Of a stretch of 64,000 bases of DNA, positions 8,840 through 18,241 are shown piece after piece. This stretch comes from Tetranychus cinnabarinus. Lineage: Eukaryota; Arthropoda; Arachnida; Trombidiformes; Tetranychidae. Below the pieces are notes generated by a model. The model saw nothing but the letters and a program-made list of their open reading frames with translations. It was not told the DNA's origin and did not search any database. Location of the stretch: positions 124,001 through 188,000 of the forward strand of contig WHVY01000007.1 in the NCBI GenBank assembly GCA_022266195.1, read 5' to 3'. The position numbers were made by a program, and so were the translations under genes. Position 1 is the first letter of the stretch; every line of letters starts with the position of its first letter.

Positions 8840-9280
8840 ATGATGAACAGTTTAGAAGTGCAAAAATTGTTGAAAAATGTCAAATGGTTTGGTGGCGTTT
8901 ACCCGAGTGATCGTCTACCTATAACAATTAAAAGACCTATGTCATGTATTATAAATTTAGATCCGAGTTATAAAGAAGGCTCACACTGGGTCGCAATAAA
9001 CTTTAATCGTTTCGGAAGAGCATTATATTTTGATTCATTTGGTCGTGAACCACAGGGTAATATTTTAACTTTTATTGAGAAAAATGCGCCAAGAGGTTAT
9101 GAACATTCACCTCATAAATACCAAGGAAATAATTCCACATCATGTGGATACTTCTGTGTTCTTTTTGTAATGTTGGCTAATAAGCCCAAGAAGTTCTTTA
9201 ATTTGTTCAAGAAATGTCAACATGTTTTAAATGAAAAACGTTTAAAATTAATGATAAAACAATTAGAAGAAAGTGATTAA
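8840..9280 (+). CDS. Adenain-like cysteine protease (C5/C48), 146 aa
   Basis: The virion maturation protease of Polintons, related to adenovirus protease and Ulp1. The catalytic set is visible: His in GSHWVAINF, Asp in YFDSFGR, Gln in KYQGNNS and Cys in STSCGYFC, in the expected order and spacing. The frame is intact. The start is taken at ATG 8840 (a second ATG follows at 8843), one base after the capsid stop, so translation is probably coupled. Likely substrates are the pX-like, glycine-rich and capsid proteins of the same element. The Polinton 2 homologue (51187-51587) has Asn in place of the catalytic Asp. Confidence 0.9.
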   Translation: MMNSLEVQKLLKNVKWFGGVYPSDRLPITIKRPMSCIINLDPSYKEGSHWVAINFNRFGRALYFDSFGREPQGNILTFIEKNAPRGYEHSPHKYQGNNSTSCGYFCVLFVMLANKPKKFFNLFKKCQHVLNEKRLKLMIKQLEESD

Positions 9281-9395
9281 TGCATAATTTTAGTAGAGTC
9301 TAAATATGTAAAAGACTCCGAGTTTTGTAATATTTGTTTTTGAAAAAATAAAGAAATCTAGTTCTATATCAAAAAAATTATTTCAAAACATTTGA

Positions 9396-9430
9396 TTGCT
9401 GGCTCCAGCACATGGTGCTGGAGCCAGCAA
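9396..9430. repeat. GC-rich perfect palindrome near Polinton 1 right end
   Basis: Two perfect 16-bp arms (TTGCTGGCTCCAGCAC and its complement) flank a 3-nt loop ATG. It lies about 12 bp inside the inferred right terminus of Polinton 1 and is much richer in GC than its surroundings. It could be a terminator, a replication or resolution structure at the end of the element, or an unrelated small insertion. No copy was seen at the Polinton 2 end. Confidence 0.75.
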
Positions 9431-9442
9431 TTTTATACTACT
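9431..9442 (-). repeat. Putative terminal sequence of Polinton 1 (AGTAGTATAAAA on -)
   Basis: Where the DEG/ENaC reading frame stops matching its paralogues, the sequence read into the Polinton is AGTAGTATAAAA. At the other Polinton/DEG-ENaC junction (49666) the inward sequence is AGTAGTAAAAAA. Polintons are known to begin with AG. The far end lies outside the window, so inverted repeat and target duplication cannot be verified. Confidence 0.45.
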
Positions 9443-10523
9443 TATATTGAGCGGCGTAATGGATCCGAGAAATTATGTGCATTACGAATGGTGAATATCT
9501 TGATTGGACTTTTCCTTCCTCGACTTTTTCTGATCTTTGTGATAACTTTACTCTTTATCCATGCCAATATGATGGTTAGACGATCAAATATTGAAAACGC
9601 AAACCAAGTTCCAATGATACTTCCAACAAAAATGAGATATTCACTCAAAAGCATTTCTGGATAAACATTAAAGTGCGTGATTGGAGTCACTGGTTTCTCA
9701 ATGAATATTAATCCAGATGAATAATCTAGCTTCTTTGAATTAATTTCACCATCAGTTATAAAAGTAGTTTTTTCACAGTCAAGAATAAGTGATTTGAAGC
9801 AAAAGCTTTTAATCTCTTCTATTCTTGCAATTTGATCAGTAAAGCCAAAATGTTCTGGTTGTGACCCCCATTCATTTATAATACTTCTCAGCAAAAATCC
9901 CATATATGCTGATTTTTTGACTTCGCAATCGGACCAAAGTTTTAACTTATTGTAATAACGACAGTTGGTTTCATATGGATACGGAAGCGAACGTGCAACC
10001 ATCTTTTCGTATCGAACCGTGGCAGGAGACCATTTATCAACCTTTTGGATAATCATGAAATATGCAATTAGCGTAGATTCAACCATTTCAAAATGACTTG
10101 TGAACCTTATTCCAAAATATGGGCCCAATGAGTGGCCTATCGTGGCAATGCTTCCTTCATAGGAACCGACGATGTTAATACCGTTAGTCATTATTGCAGC
10201 TTGTTCTATACAAGAGATTCGAATGAAAATGGCCCATCCATTGTAATAGCGTCCCATTTTGCACTGATCAGTTGTGGCATTTGCGTTTCCAATTTGAATG
10301 TAGTCGATCTGTTCTCGAGGATCAATTGTAAGCTCATTTATGTCCTTCACTTTGATGAACAGTGCAAGGTCATGAGATGCCAAAAAGGCAACTTTTTCAA
10401 CTTCATGAGAGCATTTACTGTTGAAATTTTCAATTGTATAATTAACATTATTTGAGTTTACCTTTTTACATAAATCGGCCATTTTCTTAGGATAACGGAT
10501 AAACAGTTCAGTCAAGTTGATAG
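9442..10523 (-). pseudogene. DEG/ENaC-type channel A, C-terminal part, cut by retroelement R1
   Basis: This is the larger 3' part of a gene whose 5' part lies at 22139-22326; retroelement R1 sits between them, and the 4-bp duplication ATAG marks the join. The segment starts at NLTELFIRYP, straight after the TM1 region in intact paralogues, and includes YPYETNCRYYNK, a C-rich extracellular region with DCEKTTFI, and the second membrane segment SEYLIFVGSIIGTWFAFSIFD. Here the filter-like G-x-S of the paralogues (GYS) is AFS. The C-terminal serine-rich tail seen in genes B, E and I is missing: the frame ends at the junction with Polinton 1, which therefore seems to have inserted into the gene's 3' end. 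Confidence 0.75.
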
Positions 10524-10679
10524 TGCTGGGTAAATTCTTTAAAGTAATAATCAAATTTTATTAAAATACAAATGTTTTTGATAAAGAAAGATCAACTATA
10601 TATTGGGTACAGGTAGAAATGGTTAGAGATGGTGTTGGTTTCCTTAGTCCAATTTGTTGTTTTATCTGGGTGTTATGGT

Positions 10680-10852
10680 TCACTATATTCCAGTTACCAC
10701 ATCTAGTCAATGGTGCTAGTCATTACACTGATTGTTATTGTTCACAATATTTCAGTTATCACATCTAGTCAATGGTGCTAGTCATTACACTGATTGTTAT
10801 TGTTCACAATATTTCAGTTATCACATCTAGTCAATGGTGCTAGTCATTACAC
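10680..10852. repeat. 62-bp tandem repeat in R1 LTR, about 3 copies
   Basis: The segment ATCTAGTCAATGGTGCTAGT starts at 10701, 10763 and 10825, exactly 62 bp apart; the first copy is slightly diverged upstream. The same array lies in the 5' LTR (about 21595-21755). Such repeats in the U3 region often carry enhancer or promoter sites; none is proven here. Confidence 0.85.
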
Positions 10853-11054
10853 ATCGAAGTCCGTCTATGTGGAGGAGCACTGGAGGATCTCAATATTTAG
10901 TATCACTAGGTGATGGTAAATCGTTCACTTATCGTGAATTAGATGAGAACTTAAACTTAAACACATAATTTTCACTAATATAATACTAAATATAATTTGA
11001 TGATTTAGGTGTTGGAGCACAAGTTCAATTAACAACTGGCCAGAGCTACCGCGG

Positions 11055-11238
11055 GTGGCTATCTCGCCACGAGAACAAAGAAATGTCGGCCATTTTATGC
11101 ACCGTGAGGGAGAAATTCTTCTCCCTCACAAAATGGCCGACCCACCAAAAGGTAACCAATTGTGGCCTTTCCCTACCTACTGGAGGTAGGGAAAGGTAGC
11201 ACCAAAACCAAACTGGTTAAAACCAGTTTTTCTTCACA
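11055..11238. repeat. Cluster of perfect hairpins in R1 LTR
   Basis: Four inverted repeats follow each other: GTGGC/GCCAC (about 11056-11070); a two-tier hairpin with 12-bp arms at 11085-11096 and 11130-11141 enclosing an 11-bp stem GTGAGGGAGAA/TTCTCCCTCAC; a 13-bp stem CCTTTCCCTACCT/AGGTAGGGAAAGG with a 5-nt loop (11166-11196); and AAACTGGTT/AACCAGTTT around 11211-11230. All are repeated in the other LTR. In the element's own direction they lie at the start of U3. Confidence 0.8.
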
Positions 11239-11343
11239 GTTGACCGGGGCACCAAAAGAACGTCCTCGTTCTGAAAATATAAACTAAAATATGGATTAAT
11301 ACTATGAGAATAATGTATATGAGAATGTGAGTTCGATTAAGTT

Positions 11344-12555
11344 TCACCAATCATTAATAGATAAATTGGCGTTGACCATTTTTCTTATGGTTTCAGAAGA
11401 AGGAACGTAATTGATATAATCAGCTAATTTTAAATACTCCATATATCCTCTAAGAGTAACTCGGGCATCTCTTTCTGGAGAATGTCCAGCGATTGTATTT
11501 GTTGGATCATCGCGTTTCAATTTAGGATTCTCGGGGAAGAAGAATTTGTCAACATAATTTAACCCTAACGGTTGCTGACCAGGCCATAGTGATTGTAAAT
11601 CAATCCAGGTAATGTCGTTATCCATCAAGTGACCTGGAGTAAATTTTAATAACCTTAAATCACCGTCTCCTTGGGTGATTACTCTTTTCCCTCTTAAAAT
11701 TTCTAACACCGTTTTACGTACTATGTGAAAAGGTACACCCGTAGCTAAATCGCTGGGTTGTAATCCCGTAATCTTGGTATTTGCGTAGAATGAGTTTTCT
11801 GATTTAACCTCAACGTAGTATATTGTTTGAATTCGTATTATGTTTCCAAACCATCCAGATATATGGATATTACCGACACCTCCACTTCCATTTCCTTCCA
11901 TGTCCAATGACAATGTAGGTAAAGATGGGGAACCAATTGGTTCTAATTTTTCTAAAATTTTTGGATCATATTTTCCGGGTATCTTGTACCAAATGTTACC
12001 TGTAAACTCTCTTCTTAATTTTCGTCGAAGTTGTCTTCTTTCTTCTCTTCTTGCGTTAACAGGTTTGATAACAGTCTGGATTTGTAACATAACTTGTCCT
12101 ACTCGTTTAATCAAATCAGGGCAATTTTTCCTAAAATGGGTGTTACTTGAGCAAAATGAACAGTTTTTACATTCAATTTTTGGATGGTCAGGGGCGAAGC
12201 ATAAACTGCAGTGGAATAATGGTATCGGAGTGAGTTCAATCCATCTCGATCTGCCAGTCTTCCTTTTAATTCTACCTGCAATTTCTTTAATCTCTTTGAT
12301 AAGAAAATTATGGGCATGGTTCATCGCTCTTTGAGTGTGTGCTGTTATCGTTAGTTTTGTGAATTTATGCATTTTTGGTGGAGTTCCTGACATTTTACAC
12401 CCTGGGATTGTTTTCTTACAAACTCCATAACTATTGACGAAATTCCAAGCGTAGCAGGACAGAAGTAAATAATGTTGATAAAGTAAAGTAGGTTTTGTTT
12501 CTCTCTCTCCATCTGTGTACTTAGAATTTCTCCCTCTCGGCTGATTTCTCTCCAT
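11344..12555 (-). CDS. Accessory ORF: two CCHC zinc knuckles plus DEDDh 3'-5' exonuclease domain, 403 aa
   Basis: An unbroken ORF between env and the 3' LTR. Two zinc knuckles of the form CX2CX4HX4C are seen at C116-C119-H124-C129 and C132-C135-H140-C145. A basic stretch (169-183) follows, then a DEDDh exonuclease domain of the ISG20/REXO4 type: ExoI SLDMEG (D218, E220), the LQPSDLATGVPF segment (265-276), ExoII GKRVITQGDGDLRLL (D299) and ExoIII AGHSPERDARVTLRGYM (H358, D363). All five catalytic positions are present. Role is inferred: trimming of RNA or DNA ends, with the knuckles binding nucleic acid. It stays intact although pol of the same copy is broken. The homologue in R2 (46795-47973) has lost the catalytic residues. 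Confidence 0.82.
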   Translation of the reverse strand: MERNQPRGRNSKYTDGERETKPTLLYQHYLLLSCYAWNFVNSYGVCKKTIPGCKMSGTPPKMHKFTKLTITAHTQRAMNHAHNFLIKEIKEIAGRIKRKTGRSRWIELTPIPLFHCSLCFAPDHPKIECKNCSFCSSNTHFRKNCPDLIKRVGQVMLQIQTVIKPVNARREERRQLRRKLRREFTGNIWYKIPGKYDPKILEKLEPIGSPSLPTLSLDMEGNGSGGVGNIHISGWFGNIIRIQTIYYVEVKSENSFYANTKITGLQPSDLATGVPFHIVRKTVLEILRGKRVITQGDGDLRLLKFTPGHLMDNDITWIDLQSLWPGQQPLGLNYVDKFFFPENPKLKRDDPTNTIAGHSPERDARVTLRGYMEYLKLADYINYVPSSETIRKMVNANLSINDW

Positions 12556-12593
12556 CCTGTTAGATAAAAGAGAAGAAAAGAAAATGATTAATC

Positions 12594-12809
12594 AGTCCCA
12601 ATCACCGGGACTTTATTTATGACCCATCTCTGGTCATTTTAGACTTAGCCCAATCACCGGGCTCTTACTTTTATTTTTTTTTTCAACCCAATCACCGGGT
12701 GTTCGTTTTATCATTTTTTTTTTCAGCCCACTCACCGAGCTTTCATTTTATCTTTTTATCTTTGTCATTTATCGAATTTAGTTTTTTTTTTGTAGCCCAA
12801 TCACCGGGC
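12594..12809 (-). repeat. Six short hairpins with common loop and covarying stems (R1, after env)
   Basis: On + the hairpins are: AGTCCC-AATCACC-GGGACT (12594-12612); ATGACC-CATCTCT-GGTCAT (12619-12637, variant loop); AGCCC-AATCACC-GGGCT (12647-12663); ACCC-AATCACC-GGGT (12686-12700); AGCCC-ACTCACC-GAGCT with one mismatch (12725-12741); GCCC-AATCACC-GGGC (12795-12809). The loop is nearly constant while both stem sides change together. In the transcript (- strand) the loop reads GGTGATT. They lie in the 343-bp spacer between env and the exonuclease ORF, separated by T-rich stretches on +. Nothing else was seen in that spacer. Confidence 0.8.
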
Positions 12810-12898
12810 AGTTTTTGTCTTATTGTTTTTTTGTTTTGTTTTTTGAATTTTGTGTTTTTTTTATCATTTTCCATCACCATTATTTCCCAAAATTTATT

Positions 12899-15220
12899 TT
12901 AATAACATTTATGTAAAGGTATTGCTTCTGGTTGTCTTTTATCTTTTGTTTTATCTGTTCTGTTTGTTCTGTTATCCCTCTCATCGTAAACTATTGAGTA
13001 TACTGTTCGCTTTGGGGTGAACATAAAACGTACGCTAAGAGAACATAACAAGAAGCAAATGGTTACTAATAGTGAAATTGAAATCCATTTAACATAATCA
13101 AATTTCCAAGTAAGAGTGATTTTCTCGAAACTAGAAAGTACTTTCTTGTGAGCTGCATCGAGGAGTTCAAATTCTAATGTTGGTATATTGATTTCTTGAT
13201 AAGCTGGTTGAAACAGTTTTAGATTAATTGCTTGAGTATGTTCCGTTACTCTAGGACCTCTAACGTAGATGAAAAAATTGTTGGAAGTATACTTCATGTC
13301 ATCAATACTGAAATTGGTATATTTTGATAGTTTAATAACTTGATTCGGACATGAATAGGTACCTGAATATATTTCAATTTTATGTCCTGCACAATGAATC
13401 AAATAATGATCACCCATATTTTTAACTTGGATTTTTTCAGCCACAATGGTTTCATTTACGTTTCTAGATACACAATGCTCATCTCTCCAGAGCTGTGTTT
13501 TATTTAACTTATTTGGGCAAGTTGACACTTTGGTGAAAATAGGGTTTGGTGACTTCAACTCACTTTCCTCAATGTCACAGAACTGGTATGTGGTGGTATT
13601 TACTAATAGGTATTCTGGTCCTTTGTATTTAATTTTACATGTATGTGTCGCATTGGTTTTATATAACAAAAATGGGTCTGCTTGAAAGATTTTTGTAACC
13701 TGGTCTTGCCTAAAGGTTGTGAAGTTCAAACTTAATATTGGATATCTATTTTCATTGTGAACTTTTACTGAAATTTTTTCAATCACTGATAGGTCACAAT
13801 CGTCACACTGCAGATTTATTTTTAGAGACTTGAAGAAGTTACGATCTATTGTTGGTCTTGATTGTTTTATACTGTCATTGAATTTTTGCATCGTCATTAA
13901 CTGAGTATTTGAACCAGTTATGACATCAGCTGCTTGAAAGGAAACAACCGGTATCAATTTTTTTATCATATCAATTTGTTGTTGTTGTTCATTCAGGAGT
14001 TTTGTAACGTTGACTAAATGGTCAAACTGTGTTTTCATCGCTTTCTTGTATTCTTCATCTTGTTTTGTAATGGCTTCCAACACGGGTTTAAAATCGATGT
14101 CAGGTGTCATGACACTTTTATACATGTATGCTACTCCTGTAAGTACCACATCGCCCACCACAATAGCTGTTGACCCAACAGCTATCGCAGTAAGAAGTTC
14201 TCTTTTTATTAACTGTGGAGATCTATCTTCCTTAGCTGTAATTTGTGGGATGAATCTAATCGGTTGAATATATTTTGTGTCAATAAATTCGGAGCAATAA
14301 CCTTCTAGAGCATGTAAAGAAGTTCTCACGTATGGACATACGCGGTTATTCATAGGACATCCGTATTTTGGGTTTGATTTATTTGTTATTTTGCCCCATT
14401 CGTCGCTGTCATAAGTTAGCATTTCTTTGCAAGGATTTGAGAAGGCTAAAATTATTCTTATTTCTTGTGTTGCTTTTCTAGGTTTGTGTTCTGTTTCTTT
14501 CCATAAGATTGTATCTCCAGTTATGAAAGGATTAATTTGCCCAGCTACTAAGCAAATTAGTCCCATTAAAAGTATTAAGGACGTTGATAAGGAAGAGCGA
14601 TAAGGTTTCATTTTTTCTACTCTATTAATACTAGTTACCTTCTGTGAATTTTGTATGGGTCTATGGAAAGGTTTAAGTTGGCTTCCATGAGCCCTTTTTA
14701 TTTTTCCCTTTTCTCCTAAGGGTAGAATTCTGTAGGTTGTTTTTCCTAACTTCTCTATTATTTTGTATGGCCCTGAAAATTTGGGAGTTAACTTCTTTGA
14801 TCCCTGATAAATTCTATACATTACTTCTTCTCCTACATTGAAGTCTCTAAGTTTTTTCATATCGTGTTGAATCTTCTGGTTTTCTTTTGATTCTATCGAG
14901 TAAAGTCTGGCTTGATCTCGTAATTGAGGCCATTGTGAAATGGATTCTCTAACTGTTTTTGGTAAACTTTTGAATGTTTTCGTATTTAAAATAATGTCTA
15001 TTGGTAGAACAGGGTGTCTTCCATACAATAGGTAAAAGGGAGAACTTTTGGTAGATTTATTAACGCTAGTGTTGTAAGCAAATCCCATCACCGGGATTAA
15101 TCTTGCCCATTTTTTACGGTTATCATTCTGGCAATAGTGTGTTAACATTGTACAAACGGTTTGATTAGCTTTCTCAGTCAAACCATTTGTTGCTGGATGA
15201 TAAGATGTTGAGAAGGCCAT
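12899..15220 (-). pseudogene. env: R1 integrase C-terminus fused to Env glycoprotein
   Basis: The frame opens in the integrase at STSYHPATNGLTEKANQT, which holds the catalytic Glu, and continues through the integrase C-terminus and GPYKIIEKLGKTTYRILP without a stop into the envelope. The Env part starts around M at 14611-14609 with a hydrophobic leader (SLILLMGLICLVAG), has many Cys and N-glycosylation sites, an IKRE site followed by a hydrophobic region (about 14150-14215), and ends with a membrane anchor WISISLLVTICFLLCSLSV and a basic tail. The upstream half of the integrase is in another frame (15178-16815), so a frameshift near 15200 breaks the polyprotein. Env resembles those of errantivirus-like retroelements in plan; I cannot assign its origin. 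Confidence 0.75.
15081..15098 (-). repeat. R1 hairpin in integrase coding region
   Basis: AATCCC-ATCACC-GGGATT on +, 6-bp stem and 6-nt loop of the R1 hairpin family. It lies in coding sequence for IPVMGFAYN, a segment conserved in integrases, so part of the match could be protein-driven. Confidence 0.55.
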
Positions 15221-17444
15221 TTACTTCCCATAAAATTTTTAACTTCTCCAACAATAGAAGAGATAAAGTTTCTACCTTGATCACTCAGGATTGTCTTTGG
15301 ACAACCATGACGCAGGAAGATTTTATTAACTAAAAATTCCGCAATTGTTTCAGCCATCAAATCACCGATAGCTTCTACTTCTATCCATCTAATAAAGTAG
15401 TCTGTACAGACAACAATGTATTGCTGACCGTAAGACTTTGGTAACGGACCAACTAAATCTATTCCAATTTTATCAAATGCATTATTAACAACGATAGATT
15501 GTAAAGGAGCTTCTAAAGTTCCACTTCCTCGTTTATCTAATTGACAAGTAAAGCAATTTTTAACATGATTTGTAATGTCTTTAGTCATCTGTGGCCACCA
15601 ATAAAATTGTTTAATTTTATTGTAAGTTGAAAACAAACCAGGATGACCAGAAATCATTGCATCGTGGTACTCTTCTAGAACTTTTGGAATTAGTTCTCGA
15701 GGGAGAACGATGTTCCAAGTTTCTCCATAATGATTGGTTGTTAGTCTATATAAGGTTCCATTTTCTATTCTAAAACGATTCATTCGTTTTCTTTCCTTAG
15801 GGGCTAAATTAGCTAAATTCTCCATTTGATTCAGTATTTTACTACATCTAGGGTCTTGTCGTTGTTTTGTAATCAAGTTAAAATTTTCTGCCGTAGTCTC
15901 CTCAACTAACATAGTAAATAGTTCCTCGCATTCATCTTTAAGGTTGTCTACCGGAATGTCTGCAATAGGATAACGTGACAGGCAGTCTACATCTGCATGT
16001 TTCTTGCCTGATTTATAAGTAACTGTGAAGTCAAATGATTGCAAAGCCATCGCATAACGTTGTAATCTTGCGGGTAAATTCTTTTTTGAGTGAATGTGAC
16101 AAAGTGCACAATGATCTGTTACTACTTCGAATTTAATTCCTTCTAAATAGACTCTAAATTTTTGAACTGCCCATACAATAGCTAAACACTCTTTATCCGA
16201 GATCGGATAATTTAGTTCAGCTCCTCTAAGGATTCTGCTTGCAAAAGCGATTGGATGCCACCCATTATCACTTTTCTGTAAGAGAATTGCTCCTAAACCA
16301 TAACCTGAAGCATCGACTCTTAGTTGAGTTTGCTTATTAGGGTCATAATGAGCAAGAACAGGAGGTGTTGTTAGTTTCGTTTTCAACTCATTGAAAGCGT
16401 TTTCCTGTGCAGGACCCCACTCAAAAGGTAAATCCTTTCGAGTTAAATTAGTAAGGGGTCTTGCAATCAATGCGAAGTCTTTTATGAATCTTCGATAATA
16501 AGAACATAAAGCTACAAAAGATTTGATGTCCCTAACAGTTCGTGGAGTTGGAAATTGCTGGACCTTTTGTATTTTCTCGGGATCTACTTCTTGTCCCTGT
16601 TCACTAACAATATGTCCTAAGTAAAGTATTTTCTGTTTAAAGAAGGAGCATTTATTTGGTTTGAGAGTTAATCCTGCCTTTATTAGTCGCCTAAAAATAG
16701 TTTCAAGTCGTTCTAAATGTTCTTCTTCATTTTTCGAAAAAATAAGTAGATCGTCAATGAAAATCAAACAAGTGTTATAAATTAATCCTCCCAAGACAAT
16801 GCTCATCATTCTCATGAATGACGAGGGTCCATTTGCTAGACCAAAGGGAAGTCTAGTGTATTAATAAAGACCACTAGGTGTGACAAAAGCTGTTTTTGGT
16901 TGATCTGCTGGATCTAATGCCATTTGATGGTAACCTGATCTTAAATCCAGTAGGGTAAAATATTTCATTCCCTGAAGACTATCCAAGTAATCCTGAATAT
17001 TAGGTAAAGGGAATTTATCTTTTACTGTGATTTCGTTTAATTTTCTGTAGTCTACGCAAAGTCTTACTTCTTCAGTTCCCTTCTTAGCAACCAAAACAAT
17101 TGGTGAAGCTTAAGGGGAACAGGAAGGAATAACGATACCTTCGTCTATTAGATCATTGATTGATTTTTCTGCTATCCTTCGTTTTTCTTCTGACATTCTG
17201 TAAGGCTTTTGTGAAATAGGAGGATGCGAACCTGTGTTGATTTGATGAACGAAAACATTAGAAAACCCTAATTCTTTTGCAGTTGCTGCGAAAGCAGGTC
17301 TGTATTTTTGAATCAGTTCTTCCAGTTTCCTTCTAGTTTCTCTTTTTATTTCATTATTAACCTCGAGTTTCAATTCTTTTATCATACTACTAACTACTAG
17401 CTCTTTTACTGATGGTTTTGATTCACTAATGAGTGAAAAATTGT

Positions 17445-17461
17445 CCCCAAAATCACCGGGG
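17445..17461 (-). repeat. R1 hairpin-like site in pol (weak)
   Basis: CCCC-AAAATCACC-GGGG on +: 4-bp stem, loop 2 nt longer than usual. It lies between protease and reverse transcriptase, in coding sequence for PGDFGD. Counted as a weak member of the hairpin family. Confidence 0.35.
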
Positions 17462-17969
17462 TACGTGATGCTTGATCTCTCACTCATTCTAGTTGAAACT
17501 GTAGAATCATCTCTTTCAGCTAATAATTTGGCTAAAGCCTTTTCTAGTAATTTGATTTTTCTTGCTGGAGCTTGATTAATTACCAACTTAGCGTTTTCAC
17601 AATCAATCCAGAATTTACCTGTCTGTAAAACATCAAATCCAATTATTCCTTTGATGTTGCAAGGAAGTTGATTCAAAATGATTATTGGAGTTTTTATTTC
17701 CACTTCATTCAATGCATCATAAATAATGATGTTCTGATAAGTTTCGCCTAGAACATTCAAAGGGGCATTTCCTGCTGTTAAATTTGTTGGACCTTTATAT
17801 TTTGAATAATCTAGTTCTAATTTATTAATTATTTCTTTAGTGAGGATTGTGATTTGTGATCCTGTGTCAACGAGGCACTCAACAGTTTTACCTTTTATTT
17901 TCATGTTTGCAAAAGTTAGATCTCTCTTGCGTTTATGGATTTTACTAATGATGGACAAAACTTGTCTTC

Positions 17970-17983
17970 TGACATCACCGTCA
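17970..17983 (-). repeat. R1 hairpin-like site before protease (weak)
   Basis: TGAC-ATCACC-GTCA on +: 4-bp stem, 6-nt loop identical to the family loop, but a quite different stem. Chance is possible. Confidence 0.35.
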
Positions 17984-18241
17984 TCATCATCTTCTTCATC
18001 TGAATAACCTCTATATACTGCTTTTACTACCTTTGTTTTTCTTTCATTGGTAGGAGATTTAGATCTTGATTTAGATCTACGCCTAGCTCTAGGACTAGGC
18101 GATCGATATCGTCTACGTGCTGTAGAAGTTGAAGGCGATTCTTCTCTTGAAGGTCGCATCGATCTTGGAGGAGATTTACTCAAATTTTTATCAGGTGTGT
18201 AACCCCTTCTTCGATAGCTAGAAGAAGTCTGAGGTTGTTCT

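Larger units (their letters stand above)
1..9442 (+). mobile_element. Polinton/Maverick (adintovirus-like) element 1, left end outside window
   Basis: A large DNA element is recognised by its gene set: protein-primed DNA polymerase B, packaging ATPase, retroviral-type integrase with chromodomain, adenain-like cysteine protease and hexon-like capsid protein, all on the + strand. Genes overlap or lie within a few bases of each other, as in a virus. The left end, with the polymerase N-terminus and terminal repeat, is outside the window. The right end is placed near 9442, where the sequence read inward on - begins AGTAGTATAAAA right after the DEG/ENaC coding sequence; Polinton 2 begins similarly (AGTAGTAAAAAA at 49666). 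In-frame stops in polB and the capsid gene and a frameshift in the integrase suggest a recently inactivated copy, or sequencing errors. Confidence 0.9.
10524..11238 (-). repeat. R1 3' LTR, 715 bp
   Basis: Matches 20914-22138 apart from the MITE there. On - it runs from TGTGAAGAAA to ACCCAGCA. It holds a 62-bp tandem repeat in about three copies and a set of strong perfect hairpins near its 5' end (in - orientation). Confidence 0.92.
15178..18183 (-). pseudogene. pol: R1 pol: protease, reverse transcriptase, RNase H, integrase (broken)
   Basis: One frame on - is read from 18183 to 15178 with two in-frame TAA codons, at about 17107-17109 (before ASPIVLVAKK) and 16861-16863. Order of domains: an Arg/Ser-rich region (SPSTSTARRRYRSPSPRARR), aspartic protease with CLVDTGSQITIL, reverse transcriptase with LLDLRSGYHQ and FIDDLLIFS (IDD in place of the usual YxDD Tyr), RNase H (VDASGYGLGAILLQ, VTDHCALCHI) and integrase with the HHCC finger (ISGHPGLFSTYNK to CFTCQ), GIDLVGPLP and ILSDQGRNF. 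The frame then shifts near 15200. Gag lies upstream in another frame because of a further shift at its zinc knuckle. Confidence 0.85.

Noticed and set aside
11840..12334. 164-codon frame on +
   Set aside because: Shadow of the exonuclease ORF on -; no ATG context or family resemblance.
12699..12902. 67-codon frame on + rich in Phe and Ser
   Set aside because: It is the T-rich spacer of R1 read on the wrong strand; composition explains it.
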